Assembly (NCBI RefSeq): GCF_000156195.1
Contig: NZ_GG688320.1
Span: forward strand, 1-64,000
Direction of reading: 5' to 3'
DNA from: Bacteroides finegoldii DSM 17565
GTDB taxonomy: Bacteria > Bacteroidota > Bacteroidia > Bacteroidales > Bacteroidaceae
DNA length: 64,000 bases
Positions 54,680-64,000 of this stretch are shown here, one piece after another. A program made the position numbers and the translations under genes. The notes beneath the pieces are model-generated. The model was not told the origin of the DNA. It did no database searches and was given only the letters and a program-made list of their open reading frames with translations. Position 1 is the first letter of the stretch. Each line of letters begins with the position of its first letter.

Positions 54680-54844
54680 TTAATTCGCGTAGCAAGACAG
54701 TACCATTCCTTCAGCCTGATATTGTGTCCGGTAGATATCATCCACGGTAGCAGTACCTTGCGGAACCACATCAAGAAAATCACATGATGCCATCATTAAA
54801 CAGCCGATTGCCGACAGGCATAACTTTGTATATATATTTTTCAT
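54680..54844 (-). pseudogene. SusD-family lipoprotein, N-terminal 54 codons only
   Basis: Starts MKNIYTKLCLSAIGC with lipobox MASC (Cys21), then DFLDVVPQG and a DDIY/QAEGMVLSCYA segment of the SusD N-terminus, then TAA at the prophage junction. It is 18 bp after the SusC stop, the normal SusC-SusD spacing. The missing C-terminal part is not found elsewhere in the window. Without SusD the transporter would lack its glycan lid. Confidence 0.85.
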
Positions 54845-54862
54845 AACTTATTCTGTTCTTAA

Positions 54863-57800
54863 TTAATAATGAAACTGAATCCCGATCTTGGCCGTGCGCT
54901 GTAGCGGATATTTCAAACCATTCCCACTTCCCATTTCAGGATCCCAGGTACTGAACGGAGAGAATGTCAGCAAATTAGTACCTGCTGCATACACACGCAG
55001 CCACGGGAAGAAGGAATAGCCCAGTTCGGCATTCTTCAGGCGCAGGAAAGCTGCGTTACGTAGGTAATAAGTGCTGGTTTGCGCATTGTTCGTGATAAAT
55101 TCGGGTGATAATCGGGGATAGGCGGCACCGGCTACATTATTGCTTTCCGACCAGTGGTCATCAACGATATACTGTGCAATGTTATATCCTTTATGGCCCG
55201 CTTCGCTGAACGGATGAATATCGCTCATCATTAAACTGACTTTGGCCACTCCCTGGAAAAACAGAGACAAATCCCACTTTTTATACTTCAACGTTCCTCC
55301 AAAACCATAGATAATCTCCGGAATTTCAGGATTGCCGATAATCGTCCTGTCATAACCATTCACCACGTTATCACCATTCAGATCTTTATATTTAATATCT
55401 CCCACCGTATAATTTCCGAACGACTGTTTGGGAGATCTGTCTATTTCCTCCTGAGAAGTAAACAATCCGTCAGACACATATCCCATAATACTGTTTATCG
55501 GGTGTCCGATTCTTGAAGAATAGGGTTCTACATTCACCGGTTCGTCTATCTCCGTAATCTCATTATGTGCATAGGTCAGACTACCGTTCAGGCGGAGCAC
55601 CCAATCTTTGCCAATTACTTTGCTGTATGCTACACTCATATCCACACCCTTATTCTTTACCGAGCCAATGTTGGCATAAGGCAGCATACCTGTCACTCCC
55701 ATTGTTGAAGGGACGGACGAACGTTGCATAAAAATTCCACTACGGTCTTCCTTGAAATAATCAATGGTTATATCCATAGATTCAAGAAGGGTCATATCGA
55801 CACCTAAATTCAGCTTTTTCGATTTCTCCCATGTAGCGTTCGCATTACCATAAATATTTACAAGCGGCCCATTCACGCGGGTACCGCTACCAGTCCACCA
55901 ATCCAAATTATTATTCATACTGACTTCTGTTACATAGGGAAAGCGAGTGGCAAGCGCATCATTTCCGGTCAATCCATAAGTAGCTCGGATTTTCAGAGTG
56001 GAAACTGTTTTTTTTAACGGTTGGAAAAACTTTTCATTAGAAATAGTCCATCCTAGGGCAATCGCAGGGAAGAATCCGAAACGATGCCCGCTTCTGAAAT
56101 TCTCCGAGCCATTATAACCAAAGGTAGCCTCAAGCAGGTAACGCTGACCAAAACTGTAGGTCAGACGTCCGGCCATCCCTTGCTCACGGTAAGGAAGAAG
56201 ATCTTTTTCAGCTCCGCCGTCCTTCACTTTCTTGGTTTCTTTCATGTGGTAAACAAGGGTAGCTCCCACATCATGTCCACCAAACTGGCGTGAGTAGTCC
56301 AGCGCTCCCTGTAAAGACCAGACACTCTCTGTCGGATCACGCCCGGAATTGCTCTTCAGATAAGGTTCTCCCGGCTCACCGATAGTCGAAGTCTTATAAA
56401 GGTAGTTTCCCTGATCATCCATCGTATAGTCATCAGATACTTTATAGTAGAAAGGTACAATCCAATGATCCAGCCAGTTAAAACTGTAATTATAGAAAGA
56501 TGCCAGTCCGGTGAGTTTTAACCCTGGTGTGACAAACTTCAAGTCCTGTTCGAGATTGAAAGCGGTCGTCATATAGACATAATTTCGTTCCGTATAACCT
56601 TCACTCAATTTGGCGTAAGGATTCGGCTCTGATTTTCCCACATCCCACGGATCATTGCTACCGTAGCGGATGTATGTATCCCCTGGTTCAGCAGGAAGTG
56701 TAGCAGGAAAACGTACGGGATTCCCATGCATGGAATAGGCGAACAAATTCCGGGTACTTGTTTTGGGGGCATGGTGGTAGAACAACTGCGTATTCATATT
56801 TAGCCCCACTTTCGTCGTAGAGGTAACACGGGCTGTCACATTACTCTGAAACAGGTATTTCTTGTTGCGCATACCCACATCAAGCTTATCTTCCTTGGGT
56901 TGCCGGATGATACCATTTTCATAGAAGATTCCAGCATTCAGGAAGTAATCCACATTTTTGCTTCCGCCCTTGATGGAGATATTCAAATTCTGATTAACGG
57001 CGAAGTCTTTGAACAACATACTGTACCAGTCATTGTTTGGGAACAGGTAGGGATTTGCATTGGCACGTGTTTTATCTATCTTATCCCGGCTATAGAAAGG
57101 CTCATACTCTTGGTTATTGGCAATAGCCTGATTATAAACGGCTTCATTATACATATCCATGTAAGTCGGGCCATCTGCCATTTTCTGCACATAGGTAGGC
57201 ATGGAGAAAGTATTATCAAAGCGGATATCTACAGACATTTTCTCGGAAAGCTGTCCTTGCTTGGTAGTAACGATGATAACTCCGTTAGCCCCCCGTGAGC
57301 CGTATAGGGACGTTGCCGTAGCATCTTTCAGCACAGAAAACGACGCGATAGATTCTGGAGGAATATTGTTCATCATCGTAGCGTTGATTTCCACACCGTC
57401 AAGTATGATCAGCGGTGAGGTATTCGAACCAAAAGTTGATATACCACGTATATAGAATTTCGCCTCATCAGAGCCTGGTTCACCCTGTGTTTGTACGGCG
57501 ATGATACCTGGAACGTTCCCGGCAAATGAAGTACTAAGATTACTGGATGTCATCTTCAGGTCTTCCGGCTTCACTGCCTGCACAGCTCCCACGAGGGATT
57601 CTTTCTTTTGTTTGCCAAAACCGACCACGACCACTTCATCCAGCATCATACTCCTGTCCGGAGTCAAATTAACGGAAATGAACTTCTTATCTTTTACCAC
57701 TACCGTTTTCTTCTGGTACCCAACATATGAAATGGTCAATGATGCGTTCTTTGCCAACTGTATAGTGAATATACCGTCCACATCTGTTATAACCCCGTTC

Positions 57801-58021
57801 TGCGTTCCACTTTCCAATACGGTAGCTCCAATAACAGGCTCTCCGTTTTCGTCTCCCACATATCCTTTCATTTCTGCTTTTACTTCTTTTTGCTGGCTCT
57901 CGTCGATCTTTCTATTATCTGCCGCCGTTACAACGGAAACGGGAAATAATGTGAAGGCTAACCATAACAGGATGCAACAGCTTTCGCTGGTAAGGCATCC
58001 TTGTTTTACTTTACAGTTCAT
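54863..58021 (-). CDS. SusC/RagA TonB-dependent outer membrane transporter
   Basis: 1052 residues. Signal peptide, carboxypeptidase-D-like domain at about 50-120 (KGYVGDENGEPVIGATVLE), TonB box DEVVVVGFG at 128-136, plug (GNVPGIIAVQTQGEPG), and a 22-strand barrel ending GIQFHY. Imports oligosaccharides with a SusD partner, which is destroyed here. Under the HTCS regulators nearby. Start at 58021 gives a signal peptide with basic residues and a long hydrophobic segment. Confidence 0.93.
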   Translation of the reverse strand: MNCKVKQGCLTSESCCILLWLAFTLFPVSVVTAADNRKIDESQQKEVKAEMKGYVGDENGEPVIGATVLESGTQNGVITDVDGIFTIQLAKNASLTISYVGYQKKTVVVKDKKFISVNLTPDRSMMLDEVVVVGFGKQKKESLVGAVQAVKPEDLKMTSSNLSTSFAGNVPGIIAVQTQGEPGSDEAKFYIRGISTFGSNTSPLIILDGVEINATMMNNIPPESIASFSVLKDATATSLYGSRGANGVIIVTTKQGQLSEKMSVDIRFDNTFSMPTYVQKMADGPTYMDMYNEAVYNQAIANNQEYEPFYSRDKIDKTRANANPYLFPNNDWYSMLFKDFAVNQNLNISIKGGSKNVDYFLNAGIFYENGIIRQPKEDKLDVGMRNKKYLFQSNVTARVTSTTKVGLNMNTQLFYHHAPKTSTRNLFAYSMHGNPVRFPATLPAEPGDTYIRYGSNDPWDVGKSEPNPYAKLSEGYTERNYVYMTTAFNLEQDLKFVTPGLKLTGLASFYNYSFNWLDHWIVPFYYKVSDDYTMDDQGNYLYKTSTIGEPGEPYLKSNSGRDPTESVWSLQGALDYSRQFGGHDVGATLVYHMKETKKVKDGGAEKDLLPYREQGMAGRLTYSFGQRYLLEATFGYNGSENFRSGHRFGFFPAIALGWTISNEKFFQPLKKTVSTLKIRATYGLTGNDALATRFPYVTEVSMNNNLDWWTGSGTRVNGPLVNIYGNANATWEKSKKLNLGVDMTLLESMDITIDYFKEDRSGIFMQRSSVPSTMGVTGMLPYANIGSVKNKGVDMSVAYSKVIGKDWVLRLNGSLTYAHNEITEIDEPVNVEPYSSRIGHPINSIMGYVSDGLFTSQEEIDRSPKQSFGNYTVGDIKYKDLNGDNVVNGYDRTIIGNPEIPEIIYGFGGTLKYKKWDLSLFFQGVAKVSLMMSDIHPFSEAGHKGYNIAQYIVDDHWSESNNVAGAAYPRLSPEFITNNAQTSTYYLRNAAFLRLKNAELGYSFFPWLRVYAAGTNLLTFSPFSTWDPEMGSGNGLKYPLQRTAKIGIQFHY

Positions 58022-58334
58022 ATATCAATAGATTTTTTGATTAGTAGTGTAGATTTTTCTCTGAAATACAGGGAGGTGTGTCGTAATGCACGATGTACCC
58101 TCTTTTTTATTCATTACTATACAACTCTGTTCATTTTCTTTTCTATTATTCATTGTGTGTGCAATTTATTTTATAATTATTTCTTTGACTTTATATAAAT
58201 TACAGTACAAATTCTCAAACTAAGAATCGTTTATATATACGATAGGAAAACAACTCTCTCTTCCGCCCGAAGGCTGGCTGGCAAAAAAAAGTAAATACCT
58301 TGTCATACATCAAATTTAGTTGTTAATATATTTG

Positions 58335-58342
58335 CAAAATTA
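58335..58342 (-). promoter_or_regulatory. -7 box upstream of susC
   Basis: TAATTTTG on the minus strand in the 391-bp gap 58022-58412, which has no gene. It would give a leader of over 300 nt, long for susC; a closer promoter may exist but none matches well. The gap is very AT-rich. Confidence 0.4.
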
Positions 58343-58412
58343 CCCGGAACAACTCGGATAAAATATCAGAAAATGACCTGATATTATAAAATTTAAAGCA
58401 AAATACATATTA

Positions 58413-61400
58413 CTAGTGCGATATGAAATCTTTAGGCAGTACTCCGAACTGTTTTTTAAAACAGCTTGAAAAATAGGAGGGGGTACTGAACCCTACCATG
58501 TAAGAGACTTCCACCACTCCATAGGTTCCTTCTTTCAGTATGGAAGCTGCCTGCTTCAAACGGAAAAGGCGGAGATATTCGTTCGGACTCATATTTAGGA
58601 TTCCTTTCAATTTCCGGTAAAAGTTGGAACGTCCCATATTCATTGCATCCGCTATATCATCAATTTGCAGGTCCGTATTATCAAGATGGCGTAATACATA
58701 CTCATTTAACTTGCTAATAAACATCTCATCGGCCTTTGTCTGCGCCATTGCATCTGCTTTGATAAAAGGAAATTCAATAAAGTGACGGCGTAATCTTTCC
58801 CGATTACTCAACAGATTTGCTACATTGGCACGAAGATACTCCATAGAAAACGGCTTTTCAATATACGCATCCGCCCCTTCTTCAAGTCCTTCGATTCTTG
58901 ATTCCAGATTAGTTTTAGCTGTCAATAATATTACAGGAATATGACTATAGTCCAGATTTTGTTTCAGATGCTTGCATAATTCAACCCCGTCCATCAGAGG
59001 CATCATAATGTCACTTATTATCAGATCCACAGATTTCTGTTCAAGAACGTCCAACGCCTCGACCCCATTTTCCGCAATCAGTACATGATACAATGAAGAC
59101 AATTGCCTGAACACAAAAGCAAGCATATCCTTATTATCTTCTACAACCAATATGGAAGCAACCTCTCTTTTATCTTTATCAGAAACTTCACGATCTTCAT
59201 CATCATACCCAGGTTTCTTATGTTGTTCTTCCGAATCATCCGGAAGTGTCTGGTGTAATATTGGAATGGAAAGAATGAAACGGTTACAATCTAGCTCCCG
59301 GTCCATCACCAGCATACCTTGATGCAACTCTGCCAAGTAACGAGCCATAGCTAATCCGATGCCTGTGCCCGAGACAATATCTTTCCCGTCCCGGTATTGG
59401 ACAAAGGCTTTAAAAATATTTTCACGCATTTCGATAGGGACTATATTCCCATCATTACTCATAGAGATAGTGAACACCTCATTCTTCTCATCAACAGACA
59501 AATGGAGATAAACGTATGTCCGGGCATATTTCAATGCATTAGCAAACAGATTACTGAGAATTTTGGTCAAAGCCTCTTTGTCAACAGAAGCCAACAATTC
59601 TTCCTCTGGAACTTCTACTTCAAGTTTAATTCCCCTTTGCTTTGCCAAAGTGGTGAAATACTTATAAACAGAGTGGACGATAGTACCGATATTATATTCT
59701 TTCGGATTCAATTTAAAACCTTTATTTTCCGCTTTACGGAAATCAAGTAATTGGTTTATCAGGTTCAGTAACCTCTCCACGTTCTGATCCATAATTTCCA
59801 ATTCCATCCTTACATTTTCGGAGAGTTCCCTATCAGCAAGTACATTCTCCAATGGGCACTTTATCAGTGTTAAAGGAGTACGGATTTCGTGTGCCACATT
59901 TGTAAAGAAATCTATCTTAGTGGTGTAGAGTTCCTGCTCCTTTTCCTGTTCGAACTTCTCCATCTCTTTACGCTGCTTTTCAATAGTACGCTTCCTTAAA
60001 TAAAAGAAGAGGGCGAAAAATGTACCGAGTATCAATAGGATATAAATCAGGTATGCCCATACGGATAAATAAAACGGGGGCAATATCCTGATCCCCAATG
60101 TGCGTACATCTGGATTCCATACACCATCACTATTCGCACCTTTCACGCGTAACATGTATGTCCCATAAGGTAAATTGGAATACGTAATAGGGCCCTTACC
60201 CGCTGTATGCCATTCGGAATCATACCCTTCCAGTCTATATAGCAGTGTATTCATGCTCGGTGACTGATAACTTATCGCAGCTATCCTGAAGGAGAACGAA
60301 TTCTGATTTGACTGAAGTTCGATATGGTTTGACAAAGTGATACTTTGTTTCAATGGAGAGCCTTTTTCTCCGACTACCACCTTTTTATTAAAGAGCATAA
60401 AATCGGTAATCAAAACAGAGGGTAAAAAATCATTATCAATAAAGGAGGAGGGGGCAAAGGAGATGAAACCGTTAATACAGCCAAAATAAATCCGTCCATT
60501 CTTATCCTTATAGCTGGACTGGTAATTAAACTGGTTACTCAGCAACCCATTAGCAACTGTATACACTTTAAAACTGGAATTCTTCGGGTTAAAATGCACC
60601 AGCCCTTTATTGGTTGAAACCCAGAACAATCCCTTTTCATCTTCTTCAATCCGATAAATGACGTTGCTTGGCAGACCGATACCGTCATAACGGACAAAGG
60701 TGTTGGCGGAAGGCACAAAGCGGCAGAAGCCACCTCCTTGTGTGGTAAACCATAGCTGATTTTGACTGTCTTCAAAAATACTCAGCACCTTATTGGATGG
60801 AAGGGTGGACGAGTCTGCTTCCTCATGTACGAAATGTTCCCAACCACCTGTACGGACATTCTTTTTATAGACGCCATCGGCATAAGTTGCCAGCCATAAA
60901 TTCCCCTGCTTATCCTCCTTTATATAATAAACAAACGTCCACCCAAGTTCGGGGACGCGTTTAAAACGTTCCGTATCTGGGTTGTACCGAAACAATCCTA
61001 TTGTTGTTCCAAGATACAGATCGCCCGCAGTTATCCGGCAGATAGAAAAGATATCACTTGCAATATTATCATAGTGCTTTACAGCGTATGTCCTCAAATC
61101 AATACGCTTCAATCCTTTTGCAAAATTCCCAACCCACAGATAATCTCCGTCCAAATACAATCCGTGAACATTATGATAAATATCCGGATGAATGAACGGT
61201 TCGATTTTTCCAGTACTAGGATAATAATGGAAAAGCCCCTTATCTTCTGTACCTATCCAGAGTGTGCCGTCATGGGCGGCACAAAACTCCCGCACCCTTT
61301 TTCCCATTTTGTTTGATTCTTTCTGGGGATAGACTTTATCAAAGTAGGTATATTGCCGGGGGTAATAATTCACACCCCCAAAATAAGTCCCTATCCACAT

Positions 61401-62402
61401 TCCGCCTTCACGGTCTTTGAGAATCGAATAGATGGCATTGTCAGAGATTGAATAGGGATCACCGTTGACGTTCTGCAAGTGGATGATTTTTGCCGTGTGC
61501 AGATTATAGATATAAAGTCCCGATTCGGTTCCTATCCATAATTCGTCATCTGAATAAAATGCAAGTTCCCTGATATAAATATCACCTCCCAATTCATCCT
61601 TGGAAAGAAGGGTACGGATAGTCTTATTAGTTAGGTTCACTTCTTTCAGTCCGAATACAGTTCCCACATACATGCAATTATAGGGTCCGGGGAGCAATTT
61701 ATAGATGTATTCATCTCTGAAAGACACTTTTGAATCTTCTGGAAAAATCGGAGTTAAAGTTTTAAGCTTGTCTTTTGAATAATACAGATTTCCATCACGT
61801 ATGTCCAACCAGCAGACATCGTCCGAATCAAAATAGAGTTGGCCGGAAGTTTTAAGGTTCAGAGTACCGGACCCGTCCGACTGATAATTAACCAACTGGC
61901 TATCCTGGGGATTGTAATAGAAGATTCCCCGCGTCTGAGTTACAACCCAGATACCTCCTTTCTGGTCCCCAGTTATCAGATTGACCGTACAGTCTATATC
62001 TATGTTTGAATTACTTATCAGAGTAAAATGCCTGACCTTTTCCATTTGTGGGCAATAGACATATAGGCCTACGTCTGTCCCAATCCATATTTGCCCAAGA
62101 TTGTCTTCATACAAAGAAGTGATGAAATTATTGCCCAAGGTTCCGGATTCTTTCATGAAAGTCCGAAAAGAGATACCATCATACCGGTCAAGACCATCCT
62201 TCGTCCCAAACCACATAAATCCTTGTTTATCCTGAAGGATGGCATGGACCGTATTCTGGGATAATCCATTATTGATATCAAGTGAACGGAATGCATATTG
62301 TCCTTCATTCAGAACGGCAAGGGAATAAAGAGGCATCAAAGAAAGAAGTATTAATATAACTAAAATACGTAGTCTCTGCATTGTCTTAATTGTTAGTTTC
62401 AT
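58413..62402 (-). CDS. Hybrid two-component sensor/regulator (HTCS), complete
   Basis: 1329 residues. Signal peptide, two seven-bladed Reg_prop propellers, Y_Y_Y domain, one membrane helix (about 785-805), histidine kinase with NVAHEIRTPLT (His at about 834), HATPase, receiver with VVEDNKD and Asp in LIISDIMMP (about 1130), and a C-terminal AraC HTH (from about 1230). Senses an oligosaccharide directly and activates the SusC operon. Intact frame, unlike the HTCS at 5355. The start could be 62402 or 62381. An inverted repeat AGGATAT/ATATCCT lies just upstream at 62418-62435. Confidence 0.93.
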   Translation of the reverse strand: MKLTIKTMQRLRILVILILLSLMPLYSLAVLNEGQYAFRSLDINNGLSQNTVHAILQDKQGFMWFGTKDGLDRYDGISFRTFMKESGTLGNNFITSLYEDNLGQIWIGTDVGLYVYCPQMEKVRHFTLISNSNIDIDCTVNLITGDQKGGIWVVTQTRGIFYYNPQDSQLVNYQSDGSGTLNLKTSGQLYFDSDDVCWLDIRDGNLYYSKDKLKTLTPIFPEDSKVSFRDEYIYKLLPGPYNCMYVGTVFGLKEVNLTNKTIRTLLSKDELGGDIYIRELAFYSDDELWIGTESGLYIYNLHTAKIIHLQNVNGDPYSISDNAIYSILKDREGGMWIGTYFGGVNYYPRQYTYFDKVYPQKESNKMGKRVREFCAAHDGTLWIGTEDKGLFHYYPSTGKIEPFIHPDIYHNVHGLYLDGDYLWVGNFAKGLKRIDLRTYAVKHYDNIASDIFSICRITAGDLYLGTTIGLFRYNPDTERFKRVPELGWTFVYYIKEDKQGNLWLATYADGVYKKNVRTGGWEHFVHEEADSSTLPSNKVLSIFEDSQNQLWFTTQGGGFCRFVPSANTFVRYDGIGLPSNVIYRIEEDEKGLFWVSTNKGLVHFNPKNSSFKVYTVANGLLSNQFNYQSSYKDKNGRIYFGCINGFISFAPSSFIDNDFLPSVLITDFMLFNKKVVVGEKGSPLKQSITLSNHIELQSNQNSFSFRIAAISYQSPSMNTLLYRLEGYDSEWHTAGKGPITYSNLPYGTYMLRVKGANSDGVWNPDVRTLGIRILPPFYLSVWAYLIYILLILGTFFALFFYLRKRTIEKQRKEMEKFEQEKEQELYTTKIDFFTNVAHEIRTPLTLIKCPLENVLADRELSENVRMELEIMDQNVERLLNLINQLLDFRKAENKGFKLNPKEYNIGTIVHSVYKYFTTLAKQRGIKLEVEVPEEELLASVDKEALTKILSNLFANALKYARTYVYLHLSVDEKNEVFTISMSNDGNIVPIEMRENIFKAFVQYRDGKDIVSGTGIGLAMARYLAELHQGMLVMDRELDCNRFILSIPILHQTLPDDSEEQHKKPGYDDEDREVSDKDKREVASILVVEDNKDMLAFVFRQLSSLYHVLIAENGVEALDVLEQKSVDLIISDIMMPLMDGVELCKHLKQNLDYSHIPVILLTAKTNLESRIEGLEEGADAYIEKPFSMEYLRANVANLLSNRERLRRHFIEFPFIKADAMAQTKADEMFISKLNEYVLRHLDNTDLQIDDIADAMNMGRSNFYRKLKGILNMSPNEYLRLFRLKQAASILKEGTYGVVEVSYMVGFSTPSYFSSCFKKQFGVLPKDFISH

Positions 62403-62453
62403 TAATTAACATACAACAGGATATAAGAATATCCTGAAAAGTGGATATCAGAG

Positions 62454-64000
62454 CTATTTCAACAGTATATTCTCAGTACGTCCCGGTGTCAGCAATTCCC
62501 AAAGGGATGCTACCGTCCAACCGGGAGCAAACATGTCATTATAATATCCTTTTCCATTCCTTCCATAATCCCAGTTGGTGTGCTGGATCACTTCCGGATA
62601 ATAACCAACTTTTATCACTCCACACATATGTCCTTTATAAGGAAGTAACTGGCACATGGAAGTAGAAATGACTTCAGCAAAATCAGAGAAACGAGGTTCA
62701 TTATACTCTTTGGAAAGCCAACGGAGCACATCGGCAAATTCAAAAATAAATACATCAATATGATTATTCTCCACCGAGACATTTCCCCAGCCGCGAGTTT
62801 TCAGACCGATATCACCCAACATCTGCCCGGGAGCAAACGGAACGTCCCAGACGTAATACCAGGACAAGGCAAAATAAGCCGCTTTTCGTGTCAGAGAGGC
62901 ATAGTGGTTATGTTCCGTACCATTTGTTATCAATGATAAATAGTAAGTTGCCGTAGCGGTATAGAGGGAAGCTTCCTTATCCTCACAGTTTGCATCCAGC
63001 GTAGAGGAGAAATAGTCAGCCTTTGATATAAGCTCTTTTTCCAGATATTCCGCAGTACGCCGGGCAGCGGACAGATAGCGTTTGTCCTTAAAATATTTAT
63101 ATCCCATAACCAGAGGTAATGTAGCGGATGGAGTACTTCCTCCACTTCCGTCAACAACTGTAAAGTCATCATGGAATTTACGTGGAAAACTTCCATCTGG
63201 ATTTTGCAGTTGCAAGAACATATCGAGCATTTTCTTTAAGCGTTGTTCCCAATCAGGATGGTGACGTTTATACTTCTGTTCATAATTCAGATAATGAAAC
63301 ATGGCATAAATTCCTTCCGACTGACGACGTATGCTATGCACTGGGCGTTCTTCTTTCACATCACTATCATTTTCCAGATTTACCCATTCACGCAAATAAC
63401 CGGTTTCCGTAAAGCCATTTTCTAAGTAACTATCAAATATCTTTTTACTGCTAGCTGCAAGGTCATCACGTCCATTCTCATTGCCAAACTCCCATGCATT
63501 GAAAGCGTTTAGAAGTACGCGACCGACAAAACCTATCTCTGCTACATTCATGTTGGCACAGGCTGCCACTTTCATTTCAGGGCTGGAGTAATAGGCAAGA
63601 GCTTTGTCCCCAACAAAACTTTCCACAAAATAATTGCTCAGCACTCCTTTTATCTCTTCTGGAGAAAAAGGTATTTTCACAGGTTGGGGACGGTATGTAT
63701 CATAACAATATTCCCAAGTATGGCAAATAAAATCTGAGTAGTCTGTAGCCTGCCCCTCGATAAATTCCCAGGTCAGGAGTACTGTTTCTCCTTTTTTTAG
63801 ATATTGGAAAGATGTAACCTCCGGAGCCAGCGTCAACTTACGAATATAGGTTTTAGGAGCTTCTCGGTAAGGAAATCCAAAAGATAGTGTTGATGTTCCG
63901 TCATGGCTCTCAAAGCCGGTGAACCCTAGGGACGTTTTGCCCGAGAGGATGATTTCGCCTGTTTGGTGGGTAGCAAGGGCATCCCATTGAAAATCGTCCT
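62454..64000 (-). CDS. Alpha/alpha-barrel-like protein, 5' part beyond the window
   Basis: Frame is open to the window edge at 64000 (the first codons in view read DDFQWDALATH), so the N-terminus is missing. The visible 515 residues end with helical repeats (FLQLQNPDGSFPRKF, SGGSTPSATLPLVMGYKYF) as in (alpha/alpha)6 glycosidases or lyases, preceded by a beta-sandwich part. Likely a pectin-degrading enzyme of the same locus; family not identified. It is transcribed toward the HTCS and ends 51 bp before it. Confidence 0.7.
   Translation of the reverse strand, partial: DDFQWDALATHQTGEIILSGKTSLGFTGFESHDGTSTLSFGFPYREAPKTYIRKLTLAPEVTSFQYLKKGETVLLTWEFIEGQATDYSDFICHTWEYCYDTYRPQPVKIPFSPEEIKGVLSNYFVESFVGDKALAYYSSPEMKVAACANMNVAEIGFVGRVLLNAFNAWEFGNENGRDDLAASSKKIFDSYLENGFTETGYLREWVNLENDSDVKEERPVHSIRRQSEGIYAMFHYLNYEQKYKRHHPDWEQRLKKMLDMFLQLQNPDGSFPRKFHDDFTVVDGSGGSTPSATLPLVMGYKYFKDKRYLSAARRTAEYLEKELISKADYFSSTLDANCEDKEASLYTATATYYLSLITNGTEHNHYASLTRKAAYFALSWYYVWDVPFAPGQMLGDIGLKTRGWGNVSVENNHIDVFIFEFADVLRWLSKEYNEPRFSDFAEVISTSMCQLLPYKGHMCGVIKVGYYPEVIQHTNWDYGRNGKGYYNDMFAPGWTVASLWELLTPGRTENILLK

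Noticed and set aside
1..64000. Integrase, rRNA genes, or a second variable repeat
   Set aside because: None seen. The fibre gene holds the only TR match I could find by eye; a computed search could still find a remote one.

Overview
The window is from a Bacteroides/Phocaeicola-type gut bacterium. The evidence is a run of Bacteroides-style promoters (-7 boxes fitting TAnnTTTG), SusC/SusD proteins, hybrid two-component sensors (HTCS) and pectin-type glycosidases. Coordinates 1-11873 and about 54680-64000 are host DNA. The middle, about 11874-54671 (42.8 kb), is a transposable Mu-like prophage with higher GC. Its size, DDE transposase and diversity-generating retroelement (DGR) closely resemble the published Bacteroides dorei 'hankyphage', so it is probably that phage or a near relative. 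I could not run the comparison.

Host left flank: a HAD phosphatase, a frameshifted GH105 hydrolase, a GH106-like rhamnosidase, a frameshifted HTCS regulator, and a MG2/TonB-plug-like protein that has lost its N-terminus at the prophage. Host right flank: a SusD lipoprotein cut after 54 codons, an intact SusC, a second full HTCS, and an alpha/alpha-barrel-like protein running off the window. This is a rhamnogalacturonan-type polysaccharide utilisation locus. The two genes broken at the prophage ends are different genes, so the insertion was accompanied by deletion or rearrangement.

Prophage layout, left to right. An accessory block on the minus strand holds a Dam methylase, a thymidylate-synthase-like enzyme with a dCMP-type active-site residue, an HTH protein and a candidate structured RNA. 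The DGR follows: reverse transcriptase, template repeat with its own promoter, and a 2239-residue tail fibre whose 3' end is the variable repeat; every accepted substitution is at a template adenine. Next come tail genes (tail tip, Dit-like, tape measure, G/GT chaperone pair with a -1 slippery site, tail tube), lysis genes (candidate u-spanin, spanin-like coiled coil, holin, frameshifted amidase), a capsid protein with a BACON-like domain, and a ClpP-type protease. Rightward genes encode TerS, TerL, gp36, portal, a MuF protein carrying a papain-fold toxin domain, and gpG/tail terminator proteins. A small antisense gene with its own promoter overlaps the toxin 3' end and is the likely immunity gene. 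The right third is a leftward early operon ending with MuB and MuA homologues, a tRNA-like RNA with an abnormal anticodon arm, and a divergent repressor controlled by evenly spaced palindromic operators.

Working model: the repressor holds the lysogen by binding between the -33 and -7 boxes of the early promoter. On induction MuA/MuB drive replicative transposition, the Mu-type head genes and siphovirus-type tail genes build the particle, and the DGR varies the tip of the fibre. Several single-base homopolymer frameshifts, in host and phage genes alike, mean either residual assembly errors or real decay.
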